Below are positions 1 to 7,820 of a DNA stretch of 10,779 nt, piece by piece. Source of the DNA: Desulfobulbus sp. (lineage in GTDB: Bacteria > Desulfobacterota > Desulfobulbia > Desulfobulbales > Desulfobulbaceae); NCBI GenBank assembly GCA_028684915.1, contig JAQUEZ010000206.1, forward strand, positions 1 through 10,779, given 5' to 3'. The notes below the pieces were generated by a model that was given only the letters and a program-made list of their open reading frames with translations, was not told where the DNA came from and made no database searches. The translations under genes and the position numbers were made by a program. Every line of letters starts with the position of its first letter. Positions within the stretch are counted from its first letter, which is position 1.

Positions 1-126
1 GTCGAAAAAGAAATGATCTGCCACGCGCTTACTAAGGCGGATAACTCGAAAATGCGGGCGGCCGATCTCCTCAAACTCAGCTTTCGTAGTCTGCGCTATA
101 AGACCAAAAAACATGGCATCGATTAA
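1..126 (+). CDS. NtrC/PilR-family response regulator, C-terminal fragment
   Basis: Only the last 41 codons lie in the window (open from base 1 in frame 1, TAA at 124-126). The peptide is a Fis-type helix-turn-helix: an amphipathic first helix (VEKEMICHALTKADNSK), then RAADLLKLSFRSLRYKTKK. The 'AA-LL-LS-RSLRY' pattern is the recognition-helix signature at the end of sigma54-dependent activators, and the SFRSxRY form is most like PilR. The receiver and AAA+ domains would lie upstream. It is followed after 35 bp by a membrane histidine kinase, so the two are probably a cognate pair in one operon. The family call is firm. The PilR assignment and the target genes are inference, because too little is visible. 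Confidence 0.75.
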   Translation, partial: VEKEMICHALTKADNSKMRAADLLKLSFRSLRYKTKKHGID

Positions 127-161
127 CCGCAGCACGCTGTTGTCTTGCGTGGAATAAGGCT

Positions 162-1856
162 ATGCTTCGATCTCTACTCCGATTTTTTGCGCCGGTTACC
201 AGCAGTGAACAGGAAGTACGCCGGCATATCCTGTGGTGGATTGCCCTCCGCGTTGCCCTTTTCACCCTGCTGCTCAGCATTGCCGCCTATTTCCGTGAGA
301 TAGGGCCAGCAGCTATCCTCCCCCCCATACAACTCACCTCATTTTTTCTGCTGGGGATATACGCCTTTTCTGTCCTCTCTGCCCTGATCCTGCCCGAATC
401 CAGCTGGTCGGCGCGGCGATTTGGGGTAGTCCAACTTCTTTTCGATCTCCTGTGCAATGCGGCCCTGGTCTATGGCACCGGCTGCAGCCAGTCGGATTTC
501 ATCGCCCTTATGATCCTGCCGGTCATCACCGGCGGCCTCATTCTTTACCGCATTGGGGCACTCTTTCTCGCCGCCGCCTCCACGTTGCTGTTAGGCGGGG
601 TATTTTTTCTCGAACAGTTGGGTTTCATTCCGGCTTACTTCCTTGGCACCGTCTATAAAACACCGACAAACGCCCTGGCCAGCGCCAACCTCTTTTCCAT
701 TTATGGGCTGCTCTTCTTTCTCTCAGCCCTACTCAGTGGCCATCTGGCCCGACGCCTGCGCGTTACCGAAGAAAAACTCAGCCGTACATCGTTGGAATAC
801 GACCGGCTCTCCAGCCTCTACAAACAGATATTTGACGACATTTCCACCGGCATCATCACCACCGATTCCAGCGATTTCATCACTTCGTTTAATCGGGCAG
901 CGGAACGGATCACCGGCCACAGCCGTGAGGCTATCCTGGGACAGCCATTTACTCGCGTTTTTACCGGTCTTCGCCTTCAGGAGAAACAGGGACGCAGTGT
1001 TTGTGATTATGCAAGAAAGGATGGAACACAGATCCGCCTGGGCTATTCTTTCAGTTTTCTGAACACACCAGGGGAAAGGGAAGAAGAGGAATCCTGGGCC
1101 AAGGGCAAGGTGATCACCCTCCAGGATATCAGCCAGATTGAACGCATGGAAAACCAGGTACGAGAGGCGGAAAAGATGGCCGCCATCGGTGAGTTGAGCG
1201 CATCCATCGCCCATGACTTCAGGAATCCTCTTGCCGCCATCTCCGGATCAGCCCAAATCCTGGTCATGGAACAACAGCCACTTGAAAACCTTGACGACGC
1301 AACCTTTAAGACCCTGCTCGGAATAATCTTACGGGAATCGAATCGGATGGCGCAAACCATCACCGACTTTCTCCAATTCGCCAGACCGGCAACTGTTCAG
1401 AACGAATGGTTCAATCTCCTCAGACTGGTGAATGAGGTGATCGCGCGACTGCAATCCGGTCCCCTTGTCGTTGCAGCCAGTCGTATTCAGATAGACATGG
1501 ACGAACATCTCTCCTGTTGGGCTGATCGGCAACAGGTGCAGACCGTACTCACTCATCTGCTTGAAAATGCGTGTTTTGCGGTAGAGACAACCACCGGTGA
1601 AATCAGAGTGACTGCCGAGGACAACGAGGCGGGTGTACTGCAACTTGAAATACGGGATCAAGGTGTGGGGATCGCGCCAGAAATTCGCAGCAAAATCCTC
1701 ACACCTTTCTTCTCAAGCCGACCGGAGGGAACCGGCCTGGGCTTGGCGATCGTCCATCAGATCATTGAGAACCACCGGGGAACCTTTACAATCAGCGACA
1801 ATCAACCGCAGGGCTGCATCATCCGCCTAGGTCTCCCCCAACCTTCTACTCCCTGA
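162..1856 (+). CDS. Membrane histidine kinase with PAS domain, PilS-like
   Basis: A 564-aa sensor kinase. Hydrophobic segments between about residues 24 and 193 suggest five to six membrane helices and little periplasmic domain, as in PilS. A short linker leads to a PAS domain (about 218-325), then HisKA with the H-box AHDFRNPL (phospho-acceptor His351). The HATPase_c domain has an N-box (LLENACFAV, Asn469), G1 (DQGVGI, 499-504), PFFSS (515-519) and G2 (GTGLGLAI, 523-530). All catalytic elements are present, so it should autophosphorylate and pass phosphate to the regulator encoded just upstream. The H-box has HD where HE is commoner. The ATG at 162 has a modest purine-rich site (GGAATAAGG) close upstream. 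The order regulator-kinase is the reverse of classical pilS-pilR. The stop overlaps the end of murA. Kinase call firm; PilS-like by topology only. Confidence 0.85.
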   Translation: MLRSLLRFFAPVTSSEQEVRRHILWWIALRVALFTLLLSIAAYFREIGPAAILPPIQLTSFFLLGIYAFSVLSALILPESSWSARRFGVVQLLFDLLCNAALVYGTGCSQSDFIALMILPVITGGLILYRIGALFLAAASTLLLGGVFFLEQLGFIPAYFLGTVYKTPTNALASANLFSIYGLLFFLSALLSGHLARRLRVTEEKLSRTSLEYDRLSSLYKQIFDDISTGIITTDSSDFITSFNRAAERITGHSREAILGQPFTRVFTGLRLQEKQGRSVCDYARKDGTQIRLGYSFSFLNTPGEREEEESWAKGKVITLQDISQIERMENQVREAEKMAAIGELSASIAHDFRNPLAAISGSAQILVMEQQPLENLDDATFKTLLGIILRESNRMAQTITDFLQFARPATVQNEWFNLLRLVNEVIARLQSGPLVVAASRIQIDMDEHLSCWADRQQVQTVLTHLLENACFAVETTTGEIRVTAEDNEAGVLQLEIRDQGVGIAPEIRSKILTPFFSSRPEGTGLGLAIVHQIIENHRGTFTISDNQPQGCIIRLGLPQPSTP

Positions 1857-3129
1857 TTTTTTCCACCCTGGCGCCCAGCGCACTCAGTTTTTCAGCCATA
1901 TTTTCATAGCCCCGTTCAAGGTGGTAAATTCTTGAAATCTCTGTGCGTCCGGATGCCGATAGCCCGGCAATCACCAGAGAGGCTGAGGCTCGAAGATCGG
2001 TGGCCATAACCGGAGCCCCACACAGCGTGTCCCTACCAATTCCGCGAATAACCGCTCGAGATCCCTCAATGGCGATATCAGCCCCCAGCCGTTTCAATTC
2101 CGCTACATGCATAAACCGATTTTCAAAAATGGTTTCATGAATGATCGAGGTCCCGTCACCTTGCACCATGAGGGCCATGAACTGGGCCTGGAGGTCGGTG
2201 GGGAAACCGGGGTAAGGTAAGGTGGTAATATCGACACTGCGAAGGCGGCAAAGACTCCTGCCGTCAACCTCTGGACAGGAGACAGTCAGGCTGTCCTCGG
2301 TCTCTTCAATATTGACCCCGCACAGCAGAAGCTTTTCCGTTAATGCCGAAAGGTGCCCGGGATTACAGTCGGTGATGGTGACCGAACCGCCGGTGGCCGC
2401 CACTGCAATCATATAGGTGCCGGTCTCAATCCGATCAGGAATAATTGTAGACTCGGTTGCATGAAGTGTCGGGACACCGCGCACAAGCAGACGATCGGTA
2501 TCCTTACCCTCAATGTCCGCCCCCATGGCAACCAGCATGTCCACCAAGTTGCCGACCTCGGGTTCCCGGGCCGCATTTTCAATAAGGGTCTCTCCCTTGG
2601 CAACCACGGAAGCCATCAGTACATTTTCCGTTCCCGTCACCGAAGGAAGGTCAAAATACACGGTCCCGCCCTGCATCCGCCCCTCAACAATGGCCTCGAC
2701 ATAACCCTGTTCAAGATTCGTGGTGACGCCCAATTTTTCAAACCCCTTGAGGTGATAATTGATCGGGCGGGCACCAATGGCACAGCCGCCGGGCAGGGAA
2801 ACTCGGGCGAATCCGGACCTGGCCAAAAGCGGTCCAAGCACGAGCACCGAAGCTCGCATGGTTTTTACCAGATCGTACGGGGCTTCTACACCAGTGAGAT
2901 GATCGCTGTTGATCCGGATTGTTTTGCCGCTTCGCTCCCATTGCAGGCCAAGGATCTCCAACAATTTGAGCATGGTCCGGGTATCCCGTAGGTCTGGAAC
3001 GTTATGCAGGATATGCTCGCCGGGAGCGAGTAAGGTTGCCGCCAATAGCGGCAGAGCCGCATTTTTGGCACCACTGATACTAACGGTTCCATAAAGGGGA
3101 ACACCGCCGTCTATGAGTAATTTATCCAT
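1846..3129 (-). CDS. murA: UDP-N-acetylglucosamine 1-carboxyvinyltransferase MurA
   Basis: A 427-aa cytoplasmic enzyme that transfers enolpyruvate from PEP to UDP-GlcNAc, the first committed step of peptidoglycan synthesis. The two-domain inside-out barrel family is recognised along the whole length. SGAKNAALP carries Lys22-Asn23 (substrate binding). The active-site loop [10 protein letters not shown] has Cys116 (E. coli Cys115) and Arg121. FPTDLQAQF supplies the catalytic Asp312 (E. coli Asp305). TDLRASASL (Arg380) and HLERGYE (Arg406) match the PEP-binding arginines. Cys at the active site predicts fosfomycin sensitivity, unlike Asp-containing variants. Length is normal. The ATG at 3129 gives the standard N-terminus MDKLLIDGG; only a weak AGG precedes it. 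It is last in the prfA-prmC-murA unit, 48 bp after prmC. Its TAG lies within the end of the converging kinase gene. Confidence 0.96.
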   Translation of the reverse strand: MDKLLIDGGVPLYGTVSISGAKNAALPLLAATLLAPGEHILHNVPDLRDTRTMLKLLEILGLQWERSGKTIRINSDHLTGVEAPYDLVKTMRASVLVLGPLLARSGFARVSLPGGCAIGARPINYHLKGFEKLGVTTNLEQGYVEAIVEGRMQGGTVYFDLPSVTGTENVLMASVVAKGETLIENAAREPEVGNLVDMLVAMGADIEGKDTDRLLVRGVPTLHATESTIIPDRIETGTYMIAVAATGGSVTITDCNPGHLSALTEKLLLCGVNIEETEDSLTVSCPEVDGRSLCRLRSVDITTLPYPGFPTDLQAQFMALMVQGDGTSIIHETIFENRFMHVAELKRLGADIAIEGSRAVIRGIGRDTLCGAPVMATDLRASASLVIAGLSASGRTEISRIYHLERGYENMAEKLSALGARVEKIRE

Positions 3130-3177
3130 AAACCTGTCGAAAAATTATTTTTAAAATTGGTTAAAGAGGATTGCCAT

Positions 3178-4038
3178 TCAATCCCGGCCGGTTACACAGG
3201 CCCGGGCAACCCTGGGGCGACCGGCATAATCAGGCACGACTCGTATTTGTTCATACACACGGCCTGCACCATGAAAAAGATGCTCTACAGCTGTTTTTTG
3301 ATCGTCCCCGATTTCAATAAAAATCCAGCCACCTGGTCGTAAATAACTCGGAGCCGCATCAATGATACGTTTAATGCAGACCAGTCCATCCTCTCCACCG
3401 GAAAGGGCCATGCGTGGCTCGGCCAGGGATACTTCAGGCTCCAAGTGATCAATGACCGCATCGATGATATAGGGCGGATTGCTGACGATACAATCATACT
3501 TATGCCCAGGATGCAATCCGGAAAAGAGATCGCTTTGAATCAGCTCGACCTGGCTTTCCAGCCGATATTTCGACCGATTTCTCCCCGCTATGACCAAGGC
3601 TTGGGCGGAGAGATCGACCGCCACCACCCGACAGGCCAATTCCTGGGCCAGCACCAGAGCAATTGCCCCACTACCGGTGCACATATCAAGTATCCATTGT
3701 CCTGGTCGACGGCAGACGGTGGCCAAAACCTGCTCCAGTAAGAATTCCGTCTCCGGACGAGGGATGAGAACGGCGGGCGAAACGATCAGCTCCAGGGACC
3801 AAAATTCCTGAATGCCGGTAAGATGCTGCAGGGGAATACGACAACAACGCTGGATGATCAGCTGCTGATACTGTTCGACAACGGCAGCTCCGAGCGGGTC
3901 ATCTGCTCTCAAGACGAGCTGACTTCGACTCAGCGAGGTTACATATTGAAGCAGGAGCCGGGCGTCTAGGTTCGGGTCTTCAATCCCGGCTGCAAGGAGT
4001 TGCCCAGTGGCTGCCTGCAAAAGTGCTTCGATACGCAT
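3178..4038 (-). CDS. prmC: Release factor glutamine N5-methyltransferase PrmC (HemK)
   Basis: A 286-aa SAM-dependent methyltransferase that methylates the glutamine of the GGQ motif of peptide release factors. The N-terminal helical domain (about 1-75) ends in the family motif HLTGIQEFW (72-80). Then come LIPRPETE (91-98), the SAM-binding motif I LDMCTGSG (117-124), an acidic motif II (VAVDLS), and the catalytic NPPY (187-190) followed by EPRMALSGGEDGL. It is co-transcribed with its substrate gene prfA, 15 bp downstream of the prfA stop, which is the classical arrangement. No Shine-Dalgarno is visible before the ATG at 4038 (the gap reads TTGCTCCCCTGATCA), so translation is probably coupled to prfA. 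The start is supported by N-terminal alignment with E. coli PrmC recalled from knowledge. Length is normal; no anomaly. Confidence 0.95.
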   Translation of the reverse strand: MRIEALLQAATGQLLAAGIEDPNLDARLLLQYVTSLSRSQLVLRADDPLGAAVVEQYQQLIIQRCCRIPLQHLTGIQEFWSLELIVSPAVLIPRPETEFLLEQVLATVCRRPGQWILDMCTGSGAIALVLAQELACRVVAVDLSAQALVIAGRNRSKYRLESQVELIQSDLFSGLHPGHKYDCIVSNPPYIIDAVIDHLEPEVSLAEPRMALSGGEDGLVCIKRIIDAAPSYLRPGGWIFIEIGDDQKTAVEHLFHGAGRVYEQIRVVPDYAGRPRVARACVTGRD

Positions 4039-4053
4039 TGATCAGGGGAGCAA

Positions 4054-5124
4054 TCAGTTTCCAGCTTTTAATGCTTCTGTCTGATAATGGGTGATAATGG
4101 GAACAATCACCTCATCAAGGATGCCAGTGAGCACCTGATCAAGTCGATAGATGGTCAGATTGATTCGATGGTCAGTCACCCGACCTTGGGGGAAATTGTA
4201 GGTACGGATCCGTTCGCTGCGATCTCCGGAGCCAACCTGGCTCTTTCTCTCCTCGGAAATTCGATCGTGCCGCTCCTGTTCCAAGCGGTCAAGCAGACGA
4301 GCTCGTAGTACCTGGAGGGCTTTAGCCTTGTTCTTGTGTTGCGATTTTTCATCCTGACAGGTGACCACTAGGCCGGTGGGGAGGTGGGTCACCCGAACAG
4401 CCGAGTCAGTAGTATTAACGGATTGACCGCCGGGACCCGAGGATCGGTAGACATCGAACTTCAGCTCATTGGGCTCAATATGAAGATCGACCTCTTCGGC
4501 TTCAGGGATGATCGCCACCGTAACCGCCGAGGTATGAATACGTCCCTGGGTTTCGGTATCCGGAACACGTTGCACCCGGTGGACACCGGATTCATACTTC
4601 AGACGCGAATACACCAGGTTACCACTAATTAGGGCAATAATCTCTTTGAAGCCGCCAATACCAATAGGGTTGGAGCTCATGACTTCCACTTTCCACCCTT
4701 GAGTCTCGGCGTATCGACTGTACATGCGAAACATATCTGCCACAAAAAGAGCCGCCTCATCACCACCAGTTCCAGCCCTGATTTCGAGAAAAATATTTTT
4801 TTCATCGTTGGGATCTTTGGGAAGCAGTCGGAGTCGGATCTCTTTTTCCAGCTCACCTTCCTTGAGGGAAAGTTCTTCAATTTCACCTTTGGCCAACTCA
4901 ACTAATTCGAGGTCATCCTGCTCGGTATGAATCAGTTCCTGGTTCTCGACAAGCTGCGCCTGAACCTTACGATAGGCTGAATAGAGCTCGGCAATCCTGG
5001 ATACATTGGCATGTTCACGCACAACTTGACGATATCGTTCCTGGTCACCGACAAGCTGGGGATCGGACAACTGCCGCTCAAGTACGCTCAGCTTCTCATC
5101 AATATCACGCAGATTATCAAACAT
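4054..5124 (-). CDS. prfA: Peptide chain release factor 1 (RF1)
   Basis: A 356-aa class I release factor that reads UAA/UAG in the ribosomal A site and triggers peptidyl-tRNA hydrolysis. The N-terminal coiled region (1-100) is followed by [21 protein letters not shown] and GTGGDEAAL. The stop-codon recognition tripeptide PxT appears as PDT (188-190) in [13 protein letters not shown], which identifies RF1 rather than RF2 (SPF). The peptidyl-transferase motif GGQ (232-234) lies in [15 protein letters not shown], and its Gln is the PrmC substrate. The frame extends upstream to a TTG at 5145, but the ATG at 5124 is chosen: it has a good ribosome site (ACGAGGCAGTC-ATG) and gives the usual [12 protein letters not shown] start. 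A promoter with a perfect TATAAT lies about 40 bp upstream. First gene of prfA-prmC-murA. Confidence 0.96.
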   Translation of the reverse strand: MFDNLRDIDEKLSVLERQLSDPQLVGDQERYRQVVREHANVSRIAELYSAYRKVQAQLVENQELIHTEQDDLELVELAKGEIEELSLKEGELEKEIRLRLLPKDPNDEKNIFLEIRAGTGGDEAALFVADMFRMYSRYAETQGWKVEVMSSNPIGIGGFKEIIALISGNLVYSRLKYESGVHRVQRVPDTETQGRIHTSAVTVAIIPEAEEVDLHIEPNELKFDVYRSSGPGGQSVNTTDSAVRVTHLPTGLVVTCQDEKSQHKNKAKALQVLRARLLDRLEQERHDRISEERKSQVGSGDRSERIRTYNFPQGRVTDHRINLTIYRLDQVLTGILDEVIVPIITHYQTEALKAGN

Positions 5125-5162
5125 GACTGCCTCGTAAAAAAACAAAAAACGGGAGTTGAAGC

Positions 5163-5190
5163 ATTATACAATCAGCGGGTGACGAAACAA
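5163..5190 (-). promoter_or_regulatory. Predicted sigma70 promoter of prfA
   Basis: On the minus strand, TTGTTT (5190-5185), a 16-nt spacer, and a perfect TATAAT (5168-5163). The -35 matches consensus at only three positions, so the call rests on the -10. A start near 5156 would give a leader of about 30 nt before the prfA ATG at 5124. It fits an independent prfA-prmC-murA unit separated from rpmE by 313 bp. Confidence 0.45.
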
Positions 5191-5361
5191 GCAGCTTCGT
5201 TTTCAGGCCTGTTTACCAAACGATATAAACACGCATCCCGCAAACAGGAAACCACGTAACGCAAAAAACCATCTTTGCCCTATTCTTGCAAAAAGGTCTT
5301 ACATGGCTAAGGAGTTCTAAAAAAAGAAAATCCCCCATGATTACATTCCACTGCTCACCCA

Positions 5362-5383
5362 ATCCTCTGCAGGTGCAGAGAAT
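5362..5383 (-). terminator. Hairpin downstream of rpmE, possible transcript end
   Basis: On the minus strand, ATTCTCTGC - ACCT - GCAGAGGAT forms a 9-bp stem with one G-U pair and a 4-nt loop, about 55 bp after the rpmE stop. The wobble pair becomes a C-A mismatch on the other strand, so the fold favours the rpmE transcript. No U-tract follows (TGGGTGAGC), so this is not a canonical intrinsic terminator. It may instead protect or mark the rpmE 3' end. Confidence 0.3.
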
Positions 5384-5437
5384 GAAGGTCCGGCCGGAAC
5401 GAAATCAGGAGGGAGATAAGAGAAAAACGGCGAAGAA

Positions 5438-5656
5438 TTATTTTGTCTTGGTTACCTGATAACCGGCATATTTCTTCTTGAATTTCTCGATACGACCAGC
5501 AGTATCTATCAGTTTCTGTTTTCCGGTAAAGAACGGATGGCAGGCGGAACAAATCTCCACACGCATCTCTGTGCTCACTGAGCCCAGTTCGATTTCGTTG
5601 CCACAGGCACAGACCGCTTTGATTTTATGGTATTCGGGATGGATATCAGCTTTCAT
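5438..5656 (-). CDS. rpmE: Ribosomal protein bL31, zinc-binding form
   Basis: A 72-aa large-subunit protein that bridges the central protuberance toward the small subunit. The N-terminus [19 protein letters not shown] and the motif [15 protein letters not shown] are typical of bL31. Four cysteines at residues 16, 18, 36 and 39 form the zinc ribbon of the 'C+' paralogue, so the zinc-starvation (C-) form, if present, is encoded elsewhere. The open frame continues 12 codons upstream, but the ATG at 5656 is preceded by AGGAG with 8-nt spacing (CCAGGAGTGTTCTAC-ATG) and gives the standard start. It lies between rho and prfA with long gaps on both sides, so it is probably its own transcript. The C-terminus ([12 protein letters not shown]) is normal. 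Confidence 0.96.
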   Translation of the reverse strand: MKADIHPEYHKIKAVCACGNEIELGSVSTEMRVEICSACHPFFTGKQKLIDTAGRIEKFKKKYAGYQVTKTK

Positions 5657-5779
5657 GTAGAACACTCCTGGTGAAATAATAGGACTCGTCAAACCTCAAA
5701 ATTCAAAAAAAATATGCCTTACAACCAAAGAAGGATGTGGGCACGAAACCTCTTTTTTGCTGTTTTGCGAGAACGACAG

Positions 5780-5808
5780 ATTTTATCCAAAAAATAGTTT
5801 GTTAACAA
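5780..5808 (-). promoter_or_regulatory. Predicted sigma70 promoter of rpmE
   Basis: On the minus strand, TTGTTA (5808-5803), a 17-nt spacer, and TAAAAT (5785-5780): four of six and five of six consensus bases with ideal spacing. A start near 5773 would leave a leader of roughly 117 nt before the rpmE ATG at 5656. That is long enough for feedback control by L31 or another regulator, but I see no defined structure in it. Confidence 0.5.
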
Positions 5809-5852
5809 AAATTAGTAATATATCTTTTTTCCCCGTTTCTTGAAAGAAAAAA

Positions 5853-5883
5853 CAGGCCCCAGCGATTGCCATTCTTGTAAAAA
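5853..5883. repeat. Direct repeat, copy 1
   Basis: Reads CAGGCCCC-AGCGATTGCC-ATTCTTGTAAAAA. It matches copy 2 at 6063-6096 except for a 3-base gap (TTC missing) and two transitions (A/G and T/C). It ends in the same CTyGTAAAAA word that recurs elsewhere in intergenic DNA of this window, which suggests a dispersed repeat family. Confidence 0.6.
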
Positions 5884-6062
5884 AAATAAGAGCACAACAT
5901 GCTAGGCCCTTCAATTAACCGTATTTACAGTAAATTGTTTCATTCGGGGGCATTGAACGAATCCGTCAACGTTTGTCGCTATCCAAACACGCCCCAAAGA
6001 CGCCACTCTATGCTTGGCAATATATCACTTTGGCAGGCTGACCAAAGGGCTGTTGAATTTAT

Positions 6063-6096
6063 CAGGCCCCTTCAGCGATTGCCGTTCTCGTAAAAA
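6063..6096. repeat. Direct repeat, copy 2
   Basis: Reads CAGGCCCC-TTC-AGCGATTGCC-GTTCTCGTAAAAA, the partner of 5853-5883 in the same orientation about 210 bp away. Its A-tract is also the U-tract of the terminator-like hairpin behind rho, so the repeat and the transcript end overlap. A shorter echo, AGGCCCTTCA, lies at about 5903-5912. Confidence 0.6.
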
Positions 6097-6120
6097 CTCT
6101 GGAAAATGAATTTCCGAGTT
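6092..6120 (-). terminator. Intrinsic terminator-like hairpin behind rho
   Basis: On the minus strand, AACTCGGAAA - TTCA - TTTTCCAGAGTT gives a stem of about 9-10 bp with one bulged A, ending in a TTTTT run (6096-6092). It lies about 60 bp after the rho stop codon. The stem is only moderately GC-rich. The opposite strand folds too, but no plus-strand gene ends here. Confidence 0.5.
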
Positions 6121-6177
6121 TCGTAACATACGAGTATTCGCACGTAACTTATCGGATTTTTCCTAGTTCCGAGGCCT

Positions 6178-7425
6178 TCAACGATTCATCGAGGCAAAAA
6201 ATTCTTGATTATTTTTAGTGTGGTTCATCCTATCTAAAAGGAATTCCATGGCATCGGCAGGATTCATCGAGGAGAGCAGTTTTCGTAGAATCCAGATGCG
6301 ATTGAGATCATCCGGTGGAAGCAACAGATCTTCCTTTCGGGTACCGGACTTTTGAATATCAATAGCAGGATAGATGCGACGGTTGGCCATCTTACGATCA
6401 AGAACAATTTCCATGTTGCCGGTGCCCTTGAACTCCTCAAAAATAACCTCATCCATACGGCTTCCGGTATCGATCAGAGCCGTGGCCAGGATGGTCAGGC
6501 TGCCGCCCTCTTCCACATTTCGAGCCGCGCCAAAAAACCGTTTAGGCCGATGAAGGGCATTTGCCTCGACACCACCGGAAAGAATTTTTCCCGATGCCGG
6601 AGTCACGGTGTTGTATGCACGGGCAAGACGGGTAATGGAATCGAGCAAAATAACCACATCTTTTTTATGCTCAACCAAGCGCTGTGCCTTCTGGATAACC
6701 ATTTCAGCGACCTGGATATGACGCTGCGGCGGCTCATCGAAGGTTGAACTGACCACCTCGGCATCCACGCTGCGCTTCATGTCCGTCACCTCTTCAGGCC
6801 GTTCATCAATGAGCAGCACAATGAGAATAACTTCTTTATGGTTGGCAACGATGGAGTTGGCGATTTTCTGCATCAAAACCGTCTTTCCGGTCCTTGGTGG
6901 GGCAACGATCAGCCCTCGCTGTCCTTTTCCAAGCGGTGCAGTGATATTCAACACCCGCATCGACAAATTGTCCGGACCGGTCTCAAGATCTATCAGCTCT
7001 TCCGGATGAAGCGGAGTGAGGTTGATAAAAGCGGTTTTATTTTTTGCAGCCTCCGGTGGCTCGTAGTTGATGGTATCAACCTTGAGCAAAGCAAAATAAC
7101 GTTCATTGTCTTTGGGGGCTCGCACCTCACCTTCAATGCTATCGCCGGTACGCAGATTGAGCCGACGAATCTGTGAAGGAGAGACGTAAATATCATCTGG
7201 ACCTGGAAGGTAATTGTAATCTGGGGCACGAAGAAAACCGAATCCATCCTGCAGGATCTCAAGCACACCGCTTCCGCGAAGTTTGCCATCCTCATCTGCT
7301 TGCTCTTTGAGGATAGCAAAAATCAACTCCTGCTTGGTCATATTGCTGTATCCTTCAATATTGAGAGAAGCAGCAAGACTGACGAGTTCTTTAATTTTCT
7401 TATTTTTCAACTCAGTTGGATTCAT
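6178..7425 (-). CDS. rho: Transcription termination factor Rho
   Basis: A 415-aa hexameric RNA-dependent ATPase/translocase that releases RNA polymerase at untranslated transcripts. The Rho N-terminal helical domain (about 3-45) is followed by the cold-shock-like RNA-binding domain (52-118, with [18 protein letters not shown]). The RecA-type motor has Walker A APPRTGKT (175-182), the catalytic-glutamate segment [11 protein letters not shown] (204-214), Walker B VVILLDS (257-263), a Q-loop ([20 protein letters not shown]) and RNR-like [10 protein letters not shown] near 347. Length and residue numbering closely follow E. coli Rho, without the large insertion seen in some phyla. The ATG at 7425 is preceded by GGAGG 12 nt upstream, a long spacing. 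A four-codon frame (ATG-ACC-GGT-CAA-TGA) fills that space and overlaps the rho start as ATGA. A leader of about 350 nt separates the gene from its predicted promoter. Confidence 0.97.
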   Translation of the reverse strand: MNPTELKNKKIKELVSLAASLNIEGYSNMTKQELIFAILKEQADEDGKLRGSGVLEILQDGFGFLRAPDYNYLPGPDDIYVSPSQIRRLNLRTGDSIEGEVRAPKDNERYFALLKVDTINYEPPEAAKNKTAFINLTPLHPEELIDLETGPDNLSMRVLNITAPLGKGQRGLIVAPPRTGKTVLMQKIANSIVANHKEVILIVLLIDERPEEVTDMKRSVDAEVVSSTFDEPPQRHIQVAEMVIQKAQRLVEHKKDVVILLDSITRLARAYNTVTPASGKILSGGVEANALHRPKRFFGAARNVEEGGSLTILATALIDTGSRMDEVIFEEFKGTGNMEIVLDRKMANRRIYPAIDIQKSGTRKEDLLLPPDDLNRIWILRKLLSSMNPADAMEFLLDRMNHTKNNQEFFASMNR

Positions 7426-7464
7426 TGACCGGTCATTCCTCCATGAGGTCAGTACAAATAGATC

Positions 7465-7481
7465 GCTGATGAAGCATCAGC
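7465..7481 (-). promoter_or_regulatory. Hairpin in the rho leader near the ribosome site
   Basis: A perfect 7-bp inverted repeat (GCTGATG - 3 nt - CATCAGC), centred about 48 bp upstream of the rho ATG and about 25 bp before the GGAGG ribosome site. There is no following U-tract, so it is not a terminator. A role in controlling rho translation or leader folding is inference. Confidence 0.35.
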
Positions 7482-7780
7482 TGATAACAAATCGGATATT
7501 GAAACAATGGAATACGCGGCGAGACATTATTCAACGCCAAGATCAATATGGTTACGTCGGGAGTATTCGGTGAAACAAAATGGAAACTACTTGTGTTCTT
7601 GCCGACCCATGAACTGGAAAATGGGAAAGAAACATCCCTAAGGTGTGCAGATTCCAGCTAATTTAACCCTTCTTTCGCAAAGCAATCCAAAAGGAAGGAC
7701 CAAATGTATATATTTTTTGCGTGAAATATCAGAACAAGAAACCGATGGATAGAAATCGATCTGTTGAGATGTTACTGTGC

Positions 7781-7809
7781 TAAATATTGGTTTAGCCGAA
7801 GCCTGTCAA
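7781..7809 (-). promoter_or_regulatory. Predicted sigma70 promoter of rho
   Basis: On the minus strand a perfect TTGACA (7809-7804), a 17-nt spacer and TATTTA (7786-7781) as -10. It starts 11 bp after the coaE stop codon. The -35 is ideal and the -10 only fair (TAT conserved). A dyad GCTAAA - 6 nt - TTTAGC (7779-7796) covers the -10, which could be an operator. A start near 7774 implies a leader of about 350 nt. Confidence 0.45.
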
Positions 7810-7820
7810 GCACTTTCTTG

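Larger units (their letters stand above)
5125..5437. other. Intergenic gap, rpmE to prfA (313 bp)
   Basis: No credible gene was found on either strand. The gap holds the predicted prfA promoter (5163-5190), one copy of the dispersed CTCGTAAAAA word (5131-5140, just upstream of the prfA start) and a hairpin at 5362-5383 behind rpmE. Short open frames across it lack a ribosome site and recognisable sequence. The region is AT-rich next to prfA. Confidence 0.6.
5657..6177. other. Intergenic gap, rho to rpmE (521 bp)
   Basis: The longest gene-free stretch in the window. It holds the terminator-like hairpin of rho (6092-6120), a pair of near-identical direct repeats (5853-5883 and 6063-6096) and the predicted rpmE promoter (5780-5808). 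The roughly 180 bp between the repeats shows no recognisable gene; a 64-codon plus-strand frame there (5899-6093) looks like noise. The part nearest rpmE is very AT-rich. Confidence 0.6.
7426..7820. other. Gap upstream of rho holding a long leader (395 bp)
   Basis: No gene was found. The predicted promoter sits at the coaE end of the gap, so nearly all of it would be transcribed as the rho leader. On the minus strand the leader has many pyrimidine-C steps (CTTCC, TTTCCC, TTTCC, CTCCC) and relatively few strong structures, except a 7-bp hairpin at 7465-7481. That is the character expected of a Rho-loading leader, but no specific element can be proven by eye. Confidence 0.5.

Noticed and set aside
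729..1214. A 161-codon minus-strand open frame opposite the kinase
   Set aside because: Antisense shadow of the PAS/HisKA coding region, which has clear motifs; no independent evidence for translation.
2353..2991. A 212-codon plus-strand open frame
   Set aside because: It lies wholly antisense to murA, whose active-site and substrate motifs are intact; the frame has no ribosome site and no recognisable domain. Long antisense frames are common opposite GC-biased codons.
3169..3179. GATTGCCATTC at the end of prmC matching part of the rpmE-rho direct repeat
   Set aside because: Eleven bases only, without the flanking CAGGCCCC or GTAAAAA parts, so it is probably a coincidental match rather than a third copy.
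5303..5320. Tiny plus-strand frame ATGGCTAAGGAGTTCTAA
   Set aside because: Five codons with no ribosome site or downstream plus-strand gene to regulate; likely chance.
5899..6093. A 64-codon plus-strand open frame between rpmE and rho
   Set aside because: Low-complexity composition, only a weak AAGAG upstream, no recognisable domain, and it runs through the repeat copy and into the terminator region. More likely chance within a repeat-bearing gap.
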